A stretch of DNA of 64,000 nucleotides from Parachlamydia sp. AcF125 (GTDB lineage: Bacteria; Chlamydiota; Chlamydiia; Chlamydiales; Parachlamydiaceae), in the NCBI RefSeq assembly GCF_018342475.1, contig NZ_JAEMUD010000003.1, forward strand, positions 62,001 to 126,000, read 5' to 3'. The first letter of the stretch is position 1, and every line of letters starts with the position of its first letter. Shown piece by piece: positions 54,780-63,904 of the stretch. Below the pieces are notes generated by a model. It was not told the origin of the DNA and searched no databases. It saw nothing but the letters and a program-made list of their open reading frames with translations. The position numbers were made by a program, and so were the translations under genes.

Positions 54780-55241
54780 ATGAAATCCTATTCCCCTTCA
54801 GAAAGAGTTCTTATTGAAGAAGTAATGGAGGCATCGCAAAAAATAAAGACAACCATGAGGGGTCTTTCTATTGGAGCTTTGATTAGAGTGATACGCATGC
54901 AGCTTGGAATGTCTCAAAAAAATTTAGCCAAACGCGCAGGAGTTCCTCAATCCACCATATCACGCCTTGAACAAGGACAGCGTGACACAAATCTATCAAC
55001 CCTAAATAAAATCGTTGGAGCAATTTCATGTGATTTAGTCGTTGTGCCCTTACTTCATGATTCAATTGACACCATTCGCCGCAAACAAGCGCGAAAAGCT
55101 GCCGAAAAACGATTAAAGTATCTTAAGGGGACGATGAACTTAGAGAACCAACAACCTGACTCTCGGTTCATGAAAGAACTGGTCAAACAAGAAGAAGATC
55201 GCCTCTTGCATGAGCCAAATACCAAACTATGGGAAGAGTAA
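54780..55241 (+). CDS. XRE-family HTH regulator (mobile mystery protein A type)
   Basis: 153 aa; AGGTGA lies before the ATG. Residues ~45-105 form a Cro/C1-type helix-turn-helix (IRMQLGMSQKNLAKRAGVPQ, STISRLEQGQRD) followed by LNKIVGAISCDLVVVPL, as in mobile mystery protein A. A basic C-terminal helix follows. Such proteins pair with a Fic-domain protein (mobile mystery protein B) in toxin-antitoxin-like modules. The next gene begins as that partner: its ATG overlaps the TAA (TAATG), so translation is coupled. The operon is probably self-repressed. Confidence 0.85.
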   Translation: MKSYSPSERVLIEEVMEASQKIKTTMRGLSIGALIRVIRMQLGMSQKNLAKRAGVPQSTISRLEQGQRDTNLSTLNKIVGAISCDLVVVPLLHDSIDTIRRKQARKAAEKRLKYLKGTMNLENQQPDSRFMKELVKQEEDRLLHEPNTKLWEE

Positions 55242-55558
55242 TGGCCAAACACTTTGATTTCCCCGAAGGCGCAACACCGATTGATGATTGCAGCGGCCTC
55301 ATTCCATCATGGGTTCATAATCTCAATGATCTCAATCGCATAGAATCGGTCAAAGCAAGCTTGGATGAAATCGTTAAGATTCTAATTGCTGCAGGAGCTG
55401 AAGTCGATACCAAGGATCGAAGCGGTCTTACCCCTTTTCAAGTGGCTGTTCTTCAGGGAAACAAATTGCTTGCCGATTTTCTTCTATCGCAAGGAGCTAG
55501 GCAATGCCCCCCTCCTGGATCCGTTTTTGCAAAATATTGTCGTTTGTATCCTGACTGA
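55241..55558 (+). CDS. Chimera: N-terminus of a Fic-type mobile mystery protein B joined to ankyrin repeats
   Basis: 105 aa from ATG 55241. Residues 1-35 (MAKHFDFPEGATPIDDCSGL, IPSWVHNLNDLNRIE) match the start of Fic-domain mobile mystery protein B. From ~36 the sequence becomes ankyrin repeat (IVKILIAAGAEVDTKDRSGL, TPFQVAVLQGNKLLADFLLS) to a natural-looking end. The Fic catalytic motif HPFxxGNGR is absent, so AMP-transfer is lost. The join suggests recombination with an ankyrin gene, either leaving a new small protein under HTH-operon control or only debris. It ends just before the recombinase fragment. Confidence 0.8.
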   Translation: MAKHFDFPEGATPIDDCSGLIPSWVHNLNDLNRIESVKASLDEIVKILIAAGAEVDTKDRSGLTPFQVAVLQGNKLLADFLLSQGARQCPPPGSVFAKYCRLYPD

Positions 55559-55591
55559 AGTCGAAAAAGTATGAAAGATGTAAGCGAAATT

Positions 55592-56201
55592 TTGTAAGAA
55601 AGTCTATATACGTGGGGAACCATTGGTTGAGTCGCTATCTCAGTATTTTGTCCATATTGCCTTAAGTGAAGAGCAAATTGCTGAGGTGACAAGCTATCTC
55701 AAGAAGATCCACGAATCAGAAAGCCTTTTCCATGCTGAAAGCTTGACAGCTCTGCGAAAAGAGCAAGATCGCATCCAAAAACGAATTCACCAGATGTACG
55801 ATGATAAGCTGGATGGTCTTATTGACGAGAGGATGTATCTCGATAAGGTTAGGGACTACAAAGCTCGCCAGGCAGAAATCATCGATCAGATGGCAAGACA
55901 TGAAAAAGCTGACCACAATTTCTACGTAACGGCCAATATGGTCATGAACTTGGCCGCTCGCGCTAGAGAGATCTTTGAGGGTTCTGAAGTGGAAGAAAAA
56001 CGTCAACTTTTGAATTTTGTATTTCAAAATCGGAAATTGGACGGCAAAAGCCTGTCTATACAAGCGTGTGAACCATTTACTACTCTAGAGAACTATAAGA
56101 AACGTCCAAAAGAATGGGGGCGGCTGGACTCGAACCAGCGAAGCCCGAAGGCGAGGGAGTTACAGTCCCTTGCAATTGCCGCTATGCGACACCCCCAATA
56201 A
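55592..56201 (+). pseudogene. Large serine recombinase, C-terminal part only
   Basis: From CKKVYIRGEPLVESLSQYF (codons starting 55592) the frame shows the coiled-coil and end region of large serine recombinases (ALRKEQDRIQKRIHQMYDDK, LDGLIDERMYLDKVRDYKAR, VEEKRQLLNFVFQNRKLDG). The catalytic N-terminus and most of the zinc ribbon are missing, and stops precede the fragment. The frame then runs into the antisense of tRNA-Tyr (GRLDSNQRS is the typical translated-tRNA sequence) before TAA 56199. The real protein would end around residue 185. It is the larger copy of the scar at 53382-53560. Confidence 0.8.
56115..56196 (-). tRNA. tRNA-Tyr (GTA)
   Basis: 82 nt. The acceptor pairs GGGGGTG with CGCCCCC, the anticodon loop reads CTGTAAC (anticodon GTA), and there is a long variable arm as required for bacterial tRNA-Tyr. 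The T-arm has GGTTCGAGTCC. CCA is not encoded. Its 3' part is duplicated at 53544-53558, indicating use as an attachment site. Confidence 0.95.
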
Positions 56202-56203
56202 GA

Positions 56204-56276
56204 TGCTGGCAGTAGGAATTGAACCCACAACCGTCCGATTACAAGTCGGGTGCTCTACCAATTGAGCTATGCCAGC
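56204..56276 (-). tRNA. tRNA-Thr (TGT)
   Basis: 73 nt. GCTGGCA pairs with TGCCAGC, the anticodon loop is CTTGTAA (anticodon TGT), and the T-arm has GGTTCAATTCC. It lies 7 bp upstream of tRNA-Tyr on the same strand; the two are probably co-transcribed, as often in chlamydiae. CCA is not encoded. Confidence 0.95.
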
Positions 56277-56370
56277 GATGTGAATGCTAAATTCTAGCAA
56301 AAGGGCCTTTTTCTATACAACACAAAAAGATCCATACTCTCATCTCTTTGATAATGAGTGAAATATAACG

Positions 56371-57411
56371 CTATATTTCTTCTGATTCAAGGACAATTAT
56401 GTCCCACAATGCTTCAATTTTAGCTCGCTGCTCTGCAATTAAATCGTAAATGATCATAAAACAATCGTCATTTTCCGCAAAAGCCCCTTTAGTCCAATTT
56501 GTAGAGCCGTTTACTAAAATTTTGCGGTCAATGTACGCAAATTTATGATGCAACATAGGCCCAGGCAGGCTCAAAGAGGCAGGTATCCCCTCTTGCTTAA
56601 ACAGCTTGACGATAGAAGCTCCAGCTCCCTTGCCTGCTTTAGCATCAATGACAACCTCCACGCGTACCCCTCTTTTAAAAGCATCTACAACAGCTAAGGC
56701 AAGCTCGCGGTGCGTCCACGTATACATCGCGATGCGAATTTCTTTTTTGGCTTGATGAATTAAATGGATGAGCTGCTTATCCGCTTGAGGATTATCTGGT
56801 AAAAACCAAAATTCCACCTGCTGGCTACCCACGGCAAATGCTTGCTTAGGGACAGGCTTTCTTTGGGCATCTATAGAAAATTCGTTGACTTTTTGAAGAA
56901 TATGCTTAGCAAATTCAGGATGCACCATGCCAACCACCAGATTTCCATACATCCTAAGGGAATCTGTCGTCATATTTGAAGAACCAATCCAAATTTGCTC
57001 CTCATCTATCATCAGAATCTTCTGGTGCATTAATCTTCTACTTTCGATTTTAATGATCTCAACATGGGGGCCTAATTGATACAGGACAGAGTTTTTAACC
57101 CCTACATCGCAAAAAATTTGCACCCGAGCCCCTTCAGCTGCTTTTTTGCTCAAAGCTTGTAATATTTTTTGATCTTGTAATGAGTAGATAATTAAGATGA
57201 CCGATTTTTTTGCTTGTGAGATGGCTTTGCAAAAAGTGAGCTGTAAATCATCTCGAATTTGGTTCGCATAAATTTTGATGTTTTGTCCGTGTTGGGGTAA
57301 ATCCACCCAAACAAGCTTTTGCTCGATTTGAAAAAAGCCATAAGTGGATAAACCAAAGAGAATAGCCCACAAGCACTTCTTTAAGGTGTTCCCATTAAAA
57401 TAAGTGTTCAT
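56371..57411 (-). CDS. Phospholipase D-family protein with two HKD motifs
   Basis: 346 aa. One N-terminal membrane segment (~12-25) is followed by two catalytic motifs, HQKILMIDEEQIWIGSSN (~128-145) and HHKFAYIDRKILVNGSTN (~285-302), both with the complete HxK...D. Such proteins cleave or transfer phosphodiester bonds in phospholipids or nucleic acids. The anchor fits a periplasmic or secreted enzyme of the kind expanded in chlamydiae. Its start overlaps the recD2 stop by 4 nt, so it is co-expressed with that helicase although the tasks need not be linked. Confidence 0.88.
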   Translation of the reverse strand: MNTYFNGNTLKKCLWAILFGLSTYGFFQIEQKLVWVDLPQHGQNIKIYANQIRDDLQLTFCKAISQAKKSVILIIYSLQDQKILQALSKKAAEGARVQIFCDVGVKNSVLYQLGPHVEIIKIESRRLMHQKILMIDEEQIWIGSSNMTTDSLRMYGNLVVGMVHPEFAKHILQKVNEFSIDAQRKPVPKQAFAVGSQQVEFWFLPDNPQADKQLIHLIHQAKKEIRIAMYTWTHRELALAVVDAFKRGVRVEVVIDAKAGKGAGASIVKLFKQEGIPASLSLPGPMLHHKFAYIDRKILVNGSTNWTKGAFAENDDCFMIIYDLIAEQRAKIEALWDIIVLESEEI

Positions 57412-59603
57412 ATCGAGGAAACTGAGGTATTTAATTCTACTAAAGCTTGCCTAAGCCCTGTATATCGCTTTTTGATTTCATCGTTCTTCACTGCGATCGC
57501 TAAAGCCTTTTTCGTCCCTACTAACACCACGAGTTTCTTTCCCCTCGTCACAGCCGTATAGAGAAGATTTCGATACAAAAGCTTAAAATGGCTAGTGTGC
57601 ACGGGAATCACCACGCAAGGACATTCACTGCCCTGATATTTATGGACAGAGACTGCATAAGCCAAAACGATTTCATCCAGCTCAGAAAATTCATAACAAA
57701 TTTCCCGCTCTTCCATTTTTACCACCATCTGCTGCTCCACATGATCAATGTCCACAATACGTCCGATATCTCCATTAAAAACTTCCTTGTGGTAATTATT
57801 GCGGATTTGCATCACCTTATCATTGACCATCCATTTTTTCCCCTGCCGAATCAAAGGAGTTTGGTGAGGATTCAAAGTCTCTTGTAAAATCGCATTTAAG
57901 TGATCGATGCCGATATTTCCTTTCTTCATCGGGGCTAAAACCTGAATATCATCGGAAGGATGAAAATCATATTTTTTAGGCAAACGCTGCGACACCAAGG
58001 CTACAATCTGTTTTAAAACATCTTCGGACTCTTGTGCTTCTACAAAAAAGAAATCGCTTTGGCTGAGGTTTCGGATATCTGGAAACATTCCTCTGTTAAT
58101 CCTATGGGCATTAGTGATGATAAAAGATCCGGCGGCCTGTCGAAAAATTTCATTTAGCGTGGTCACGGTCACCACTTGGGAGGCAATTAAATCTTGTAAA
58201 ACGTTTCCAGGCCCCACACTTGGCAGCTGATGAATATCCCCCACAAAAATCACACGAGCATTATCGGGAATAGCTTTAAGCAAGCTATACATTAAAAAAG
58301 TATCGATCATACTCGATTCATCGATGATCAACAAATCACATACTAAAGGAGAGGAGCGATTGCGTTTAAACCCTTTTTCTTTAAAATCATACTCTAGCAA
58401 ACTATGGATGGTTGAGGCTTTCTTGCCCGTAATTTCGCTCATCCGTTTGGCAGCTCTTCCCGTAGGCGCTGCCAGAAGAATCTTTGAGGTCAATTTTTCG
58501 GTTATCCCCAAAATAGCTTTTGTAATCGTACTTTTTCCCGTTCCCGGCCCACCGGTAATGATATGAACCTTTTGAAATAAGGCTTGGGCAACTGCTTCTT
58601 TTTGATTGGCAGCTAGCTCTATGCACTGCTCAGCTTGAATCCATTGCACAGCTTTAGCCACATCAACCTCTCGCAAAAGAACTGGAGAAGAAAGAAGTCG
58701 ATGGATTTCACGAGCAATCCCTACTTCAGCGACAAATAAAGGTTTAAGCCAAATAAATTGCAGGGGCTCGCCAGCATGGATCAATTTAAATTGTTCCACA
58801 CGCCCTTGCTCTTTTAAAAAGGAAATTCTTTCCTGGATTTTCTCTTTCTGAATTTCTAAAACTTTATTAGCCTCTTCAACAAAAAGATCCACGGGATAAC
58901 ACACATGCCCTTCATTGGCTAGCTCTGAAAGCACAAACTCTATTCCAGCATCTGTTCGGATACTTGATTTGGAATCTATTCCTAATTTTTGCGCGATTAA
59001 GTCTGCTGTTTTAAATCCGATCCCAAAAATATCCCTGGCAAGATGGAAAGGATTCTCCTTAACTTTTGCAATGCTATGCGCCCCATATGCTTTGAAAATT
59101 TTCTGGGCATAAGCTGGGGTTACGCCGTGGGCTTGTAAAAAAATCATCACATCGCGAATCGACTTTTGCTCAGCCCAGCATGTCTTAATCATCTCAATAC
59201 GCTTGTGACCCAAACCTGGTAACTCTGCAAGCCTATCGGGAAAACGGTCGATAATTTCCAGCGTTTCTATTCCAAATCTCTCTACAATGCGTGCCGCATA
59301 CTTCGGCCCAATCCCTTTGATTAGCCCTGACCCCAAATACTTTTTAATCCCAAGAATATCTGCGGGAGCCTCAACTTGATAGCGCGTAAGTTCGAATTGA
59401 TTGCCATGAATTAAATGTCTTTTCCACTGCCCCCAACAGCGAACCGTCTCACCCGGTTGTAAAGCAGGCATAATTCCAACGACGCAAACTAAATCTGTTC
59501 GCTTTGCTTCCTTAAGCTGAGCAACGGTATAACCTGTCTCCGGATTTTGAAAAGTAATCCGTTCAATGTACCCTGTTAAAATTTGCTGCATGCAAGAACT
59601 CAA
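57408..59603 (-). CDS. recD2: RecD2-type SF1 DNA helicase
   Basis: 731 aa, the usual length. The N-terminal OB/HhH region (~80-190) has the helix-hairpin-helix phrases LPGLGHKRIEMIKTCW and NPFHLARDIFGIGFKTADLI. The helicase core has Walker A GGPGTGKST at ~355-363, motif II LIIDESSMID, motif III VGDIHQLPSVGPGNVL, the SH3-like prong, motif V, and motif VI YTAVTRGKK near the end. RecD2 is a 5'-3' helicase for DNA repair in bacteria lacking a RecBC partner. Confidence 0.95.
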   Translation of the reverse strand: MSSCMQQILTGYIERITFQNPETGYTVAQLKEAKRTDLVCVVGIMPALQPGETVRCWGQWKRHLIHGNQFELTRYQVEAPADILGIKKYLGSGLIKGIGPKYAARIVERFGIETLEIIDRFPDRLAELPGLGHKRIEMIKTCWAEQKSIRDVMIFLQAHGVTPAYAQKIFKAYGAHSIAKVKENPFHLARDIFGIGFKTADLIAQKLGIDSKSSIRTDAGIEFVLSELANEGHVCYPVDLFVEEANKVLEIQKEKIQERISFLKEQGRVEQFKLIHAGEPLQFIWLKPLFVAEVGIAREIHRLLSSPVLLREVDVAKAVQWIQAEQCIELAANQKEAVAQALFQKVHIITGGPGTGKSTITKAILGITEKLTSKILLAAPTGRAAKRMSEITGKKASTIHSLLEYDFKEKGFKRNRSSPLVCDLLIIDESSMIDTFLMYSLLKAIPDNARVIFVGDIHQLPSVGPGNVLQDLIASQVVTVTTLNEIFRQAAGSFIITNAHRINRGMFPDIRNLSQSDFFFVEAQESEDVLKQIVALVSQRLPKKYDFHPSDDIQVLAPMKKGNIGIDHLNAILQETLNPHQTPLIRQGKKWMVNDKVMQIRNNYHKEVFNGDIGRIVDIDHVEQQMVVKMEEREICYEFSELDEIVLAYAVSVHKYQGSECPCVVIPVHTSHFKLLYRNLLYTAVTRGKKLVVLVGTKKALAIAVKNDEIKKRYTGLRQALVELNTSVSSI

Positions 59604-59710
59604 ATAAAAAAAATTGAAAAAAAGTGCCTAAGAAGACAAACGAAATTTTATCAATAAAAAAGAAAAGAAACAAAGAGAAATGACGGAGGAAATCTTTTTA
59701 AAATTTTGGA

Positions 59711-59742
59711 ATAAACCGAGAAAGTTTATTTTCTCGGTTTAT
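59711..59742. terminator. Strong hairpin terminator between recD2 and the lysine-rich gene
   Basis: ATAAACCGAGAAA (59711-59723) pairs perfectly with TTTCTCGGTTTAT (59730-59742) around a 6-nt loop. It lies 16 nt past the stop of the minus-strand gene at 59759. Read leftward it is followed by TCC and an A/T-rich stretch rather than a pure T-run. Confidence 0.65.
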
Positions 59743-59758
59743 CCATAGGGAGTCTAGG

Positions 59759-60595
59759 CTAAAAAGAAAGCTGAGGCCTTTGAGAACGTTGACGCTTCAG
59801 CCGAGGGGCTTTGACCGCTATTTTTAATTTAGGTGATAAACCTATTTTAAAAGCTTTTTGGTTGGTCGAATGAGCTTTGCTTGCTTTTATTCCCGTTCTC
59901 GATAAGGATTTTCCTAAAACTTTAGGCTGAACAGGCACTCTTACTTTGTTTTTGGGAGAGCGGACTGTTTTTTTGGTTTTAAGGCTCGGAGCATTTTTTG
60001 TTTTTGTCAAGGGAGCGTTGAGAACTAGTTGAGCGCCAACTCCCTTTTTTCTTGAAGGGCGTGTCTTTTTTAATTTGGCGCTTGTCTTAGAAGCTGCTTT
60101 TGCGGCATTAACTGTTTTTTTTGCTTTGAGATTTGCTTTTGAAGGTTTTGAGGGGGATGAAGCTTTTTGTCTAGCTGCAGAAGACTTTAAGGGTTTTTGA
60201 GTGTGTTGCATATACTCGTGCAAATCTTTTTGTATTTTGGCATTTAATGCTTGGTGAAACTCTCTTTCAAGCTCCTTTTTTTCATTTGAACCTTTAACGT
60301 GGCTTGCTATTTTTTGAAATAGCTTGTGGGCTTTTTTTGCAGAAAGAAGGTCATTCACTTGGTTTTTATGAATTCTAATATAGCGAATATAAGCCTTAGC
60401 CACCTGCTTTGCATGAGAAAGAGGTGCATTTCTTTTTGATAGCGGAATATGGGTAGCTACTTGATTTAAGAAAGCTTGGGGGAGCTTTCCCGTTTTTCTT
60501 TCACTTTTTACGCCCCCCATTTTTTGTTGAGAACCTAACAGCCCCTGCAATTCTTTGAAATTTTGTTTAAAATTTGCTTTTTGAATACCGACCAT
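59759..60595 (-). CDS. Lysine-rich basic protein of unknown function
   Basis: 278 aa; AAGGAGGAG lies before the ATG. Residues ~1-135 are helical and moderately charged with no known family. Residues ~140-278 are low-complexity, rich in Lys, Ser, Ala and Pro (KANLKAKKTVNAAKAASKTS, VRSPKNKVRVPVQPK), similar in composition to histone H1-like tails and to chlamydial Hc2. The motif content does not match Hc1 or Hc2 directly. DNA or RNA binding is plausible; a secreted role cannot be excluded. No signal peptide. Confidence 0.7.
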   Translation of the reverse strand: MVGIQKANFKQNFKELQGLLGSQQKMGGVKSERKTGKLPQAFLNQVATHIPLSKRNAPLSHAKQVAKAYIRYIRIHKNQVNDLLSAKKAHKLFQKIASHVKGSNEKKELEREFHQALNAKIQKDLHEYMQHTQKPLKSSAARQKASSPSKPSKANLKAKKTVNAAKAASKTSAKLKKTRPSRKKGVGAQLVLNAPLTKTKNAPSLKTKKTVRSPKNKVRVPVQPKVLGKSLSRTGIKASKAHSTNQKAFKIGLSPKLKIAVKAPRLKRQRSQRPQLSF

Positions 60596-60900
60596 AGCGT
60601 CTCCTCCTTGATGGATTAATGATAGCCGGTGGATAGCAAAAAAAATGCCAATAATCCCAAAACTCGTTAAATATTTTTTATTTTTCTTAAAATAAGCAAG
60701 TTATGTTTTAAAGTTTTTTTTCTTTAGCATTGTTTGAAAGGGGAATTTTTTTCTTTTTTTACACTTTTTTCCAGGGAACTTTTTTACCTCCCCTTTTCAA
60801 GTGGGACTTAACACTCCAAAGCCTACAAACAAAACCAGCCTAATTTCAGGATGGGAGGGAAAATAGAAAGGCGGGATTTTAATAAAGAGACCCGTCCTTT
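60596..60900. other. Intergenic, no supported gene
   Basis: A 305-bp gap with the promoter region of the lysine-rich gene at its left and short GC-rich complementary segments (GGCGGG, CCCGTCC, about 60871-60897) near the end of the HEAT gene, which may terminate transcription. Nothing coding is seen. Confidence 0.4.
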
Positions 60901-62064
60901 TTAGTAGGAGGTGCGATCGGTAGAGCCAATTTGGCTGAGACTATCTAATTTTTCCCGCCATACGCTAAACTCCGTAGGTAGCTTTTTTTTGATTTCTTCG
61001 TAGCTAAGCTCTATTGTAGGTTCAGATAAATAAGATTTTATTTTATCGGAAATTTGGAATTGCTGCCCTTTAATTGAAAAGCTATCCTCGAAAAAGAAAC
61101 AAATGTTAGCGTTTAAAGAAAACGCCTCATTGCTTATTTTAGCAAAGTGTTTTTTCTTAATAGTTTTTAGAGTCCTTATTACTAAAGATTTTTTCAAAGA
61201 ACTGGGCTCCTGCAGGACTTGAACGAGAGCATTTAAAGCTTCTTTAGCGGATTTCCCCCCTTGTTCTATCACTGCTTTTAAAGCATAGATAACACTCTCT
61301 GATTCTTTCTTTTTATGGAGGTGGATAAGAGCATCTACCGCTTCTTTAGGGAGGCTATCTCCTCGCTCTGCTATCATTCCTAGGATATAGGCAGCAGAAA
61401 TTGCGCCATGAGAATTATCCTCTTTGAGAATGTAGGTGAGTGTGTCGAATGCTTCTTTAGGAAACTTACTTCCTTGCCTTACTATTGCTCTTAGAACATA
61501 GCCGGCAGCATGCTGAGCAGCAACAAAATCGTCTTCTTTGAGCATACGAACGAAAATAACTGACATTTCCTCAGGAAACTTGCCTCCTTGCTTTGCCACT
61601 TCTTGTAAAGCAAAGGAAGCCGCAACTTTGGCACCAAAATTACCCACTTCAAGAACTTGAGCAAGAGCATACAGCGCTTCTTTCGGAAGCTCGCCTCTTT
61701 GTTTTGCGATTGCCTCTAGGGCGCCAGCAGCATAGTCTTGAATCCGCCCCTCACCTTCTTTAAGGACGCGGCCTATGTCTGTAGCACTCCCTTCAACTTT
61801 AGCTTGATACCTACTTTTAGCAAAATCGTAGATTGCGATTCCCACATTTCCTATCACAGGGATTAACAGCACAATACAGCGAGAAAAGCTTTTTTGCTTT
61901 AAGCGAGTACATTAATGGTTTTTTGAAATATTTGCTTTTTGCTTCGGTGAAAGCCCCACGCATTTTTGGAATAGATCAATCAAGTTAGTTAGGGTACTTA
62001 TTAATGGAATGTAGTCAGATATTTGATCTGCTTGTACTAAAAAACTAACCGTATTGGTGTCCAT
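60901..62064 (-). pseudogene. HEAT-repeat protein gene interrupted by an in-frame stop
   Basis: ATG 62064 starts MDTNTVSFLVQADQISDYIP and the frame reads without shift to TAA at 61912-61914 after 50 codons, then continues open to TAG at 60901: a total of 388 codons with one stop. The segment spanning the stop (KNH-stop-CTRLKQKSFSRCIVLLIPVIGNVGIAIYD) looks like one continuous protein, so the TAA probably replaced a Tyr codon. The downstream part holds a hydrophobic segment, then about five HEAT/armadillo-like repeats (for example LPKEALYALAQVLEVGNFGA, KVAASFALQEVAKQGGK). Translation from an internal GTG (61872) cannot be excluded. Protein-protein interaction is the likely role of the intact protein. 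Confidence 0.75.
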
Positions 62065-62269
62065 TATGATTGCCTTATTTTAATTATTAGATAAACATTT
62101 TACAAAGAGACAAGTTAAATACCAATGGCAATTGGAAAAATGGAAAACAAAATCCTGAATGTCTTAGCTAAAAACTATACTTTGGCATAAATCTTCAAAT
62201 GTCACTACCAGACGTAAACAAGAGCTTTGTCAGTTATTAGAAAGAAAACTTATGGCTCTTCCATCAGTT

Positions 62270-62590
62270 AGGAAAATAGAGGCGGGCCATAGGGATCAAG
62301 GCGGCCTCTAAAAAAATCGCTTTTTACTTATAGGGTTGAGCTTGAATTTGTTAAAAGGCCACCTGGAAGGTTTCGCATTTATCATGAAAAGAGGGACGCT
62401 GAATGGATTCTTATTCAATTAAAATGAAACGCTTCTTAAGGAGGGCATAGGCAGCCGAACGAACATTTGCCTGGCTTGAAAAAGGTCGCAGAATGAGTAA
62501 GGATGGGGAATACCTACCTGGCCTCAACGAGCCAAGCAGCGGCTTTTATTTGGAATGTTAAGATAATGCCCAAGCGCTTAGGTAGAAGAG
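62270..62590 (+). pseudogene. IS5-family transposase C-terminal remnant
   Basis: In shifting frames the bases read AGHRDQGGL, then ELVKRPPGRFRIYHEKRD, then AAERTFAWLEKGRRMSKDGE YLP, the end of an IS5/IS1031-type transposase (ERTFAWLxxxRRxSKDYEYLP). Several stops and frame changes show long decay. No terminal inverted repeats are recognised. It fills most of the 62065-62612 gap and is not from the same IS as 32069-32971. Confidence 0.65.
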
Positions 62591-62612
62591 GATAGAATTT
62601 TAAAATATCCTT

Positions 62613-63827
62613 CTATTCATTTTGCAGGCAAGGTAAGTTCACCATGGCAAAACCTCCCAGCAAAAAAAGACTTAGGGCTATAAAGTATAAAGGTAAAGGA
62701 AGAACAGTGCCCGTATGAATCATCCCCATAATGGCTGTTAAGCAGGCAATCACAATGTAATAAAATAAACCAAAAAGGGAACCGGCTATCCCTCGTGCCT
62801 CTTGGTAATCTACCAAGGCTAAGCTTAAACTGTTGGAAATGATTAATCCTATTCCAAAAAATAAGAGGATTAAAGGCATAAGTAAAGCGGCTAAAGCTAT
62901 GCCACCCCACTTCAGGGCAATCCAACCACTCACTGCATTAAAAGTTAGAATGCTAGAGCCTGCTAAAACAATCCCGCATCCTAAAAGAATAATCTGTTCT
63001 CCTTGTAACTGTTTATTCAAACGATGTGAGATAAAAGAGGCGAAAAAAAAGGGAGCTGCGACCGCTATTCCCAATAAACCATATTGCCCCGCCGTGAGCT
63101 TAAGCAAATCGATAAACAGAAAAGGAGCTTCGGCATAATAGCTGAATAAAATCCCATTGCTTCCCCCGATTAAAAAAGTATATCCCCAAATTTTGTAATC
63201 CCCCACCATTTTTTTAGCCGTTCGGACAACCATTTCCACTCCTTGCCCTGAGCCGTTTGTGGGTCGGGTTTCTGGGAGTGATTTCCAGCAATAAATCAAA
63301 ATACAAACGCCCATGATAAGAAGTGCGTAAAAATTGGCATTCCACCCAAATAGCTGATCCATGTACCCTCCCACCAATGGGCCGATAGCAGGAGATACAG
63401 CTAAAGGGGCTGCAAGAGCGGAAAACAATTGATTTCGCGCTTTTCCTTCATACGTATCTCGAATCATTGTTTGAGTGACTACAGATCCGACACTTGAGCC
63501 CACGGCCTGAATCCACCGAAAGATAAGCAAATGGTAGACTGAAGGGGCTAAACTGCAAAGCCCTGTGCCAAGTAAGTACACCATCAATCCTGCTAAAATC
63601 GCAGGGCGGCGTCCCACAAGGTCGGCCAGTATCCCCCAAAAGAAAACTCCCATAGCAAACCCTATAAAGAAAACGCTTAAGGTTAACTCCACTAAACTGT
63701 CTGTAGTTTGCAGGGAATGCGCAATGTCGGGCAAGGAAGGGGTATAAATGGTTTCGCTAATTTGGGGAAATCCTAAAAGTACCGTGAGCAACAAAAATGA
63801 GGGAACTTTTCTTGTAAGCTTTACCAT
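62613..63827 (-). CDS. Bcr/CflA-type MFS drug efflux protein
   Basis: 404 aa; AGGAGA lies before the ATG. Twelve membrane helices, with the family signatures YTPSLPDIAHSLQTT in the first loop, GxxDxxGRRP-type loop (GILADLVGRRPAILAG), and motif C-like AVSPAIGPLVGGYM in helix 5. It exports small molecules by proton antiport; the substrate is not predictable. It is divergent from a LysR gene (start to start 103 bp), its probable regulator. Confidence 0.9.
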   Translation of the reverse strand: MVKLTRKVPSFLLLTVLLGFPQISETIYTPSLPDIAHSLQTTDSLVELTLSVFFIGFAMGVFFWGILADLVGRRPAILAGLMVYLLGTGLCSLAPSVYHLLIFRWIQAVGSSVGSVVTQTMIRDTYEGKARNQLFSALAAPLAVSPAIGPLVGGYMDQLFGWNANFYALLIMGVCILIYCWKSLPETRPTNGSGQGVEMVVRTAKKMVGDYKIWGYTFLIGGSNGILFSYYAEAPFLFIDLLKLTAGQYGLLGIAVAAPFFFASFISHRLNKQLQGEQIILLGCGIVLAGSSILTFNAVSGWIALKWGGIALAALLMPLILLFFGIGLIISNSLSLALVDYQEARGIAGSLFGLFYYIVIACLTAIMGMIHTGTVLPLPLYFIALSLFLLGGFAMVNLPCLQNE

Positions 63828-63904
63828 CTCTTTCTCCTGGTGAACTTCCAGTATATTTTATTTACTTAAATTAAACAATTTCCCGAAAAGTAAATTTTTG
63901 TTAA

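Noticed and set aside
56139-56198. C-terminal residues GRLDSNQRS... of the recombinase frame as real protein
   Set aside because: They are the translated antisense of tRNA-Tyr; the true recombinase end lies before the tRNA.
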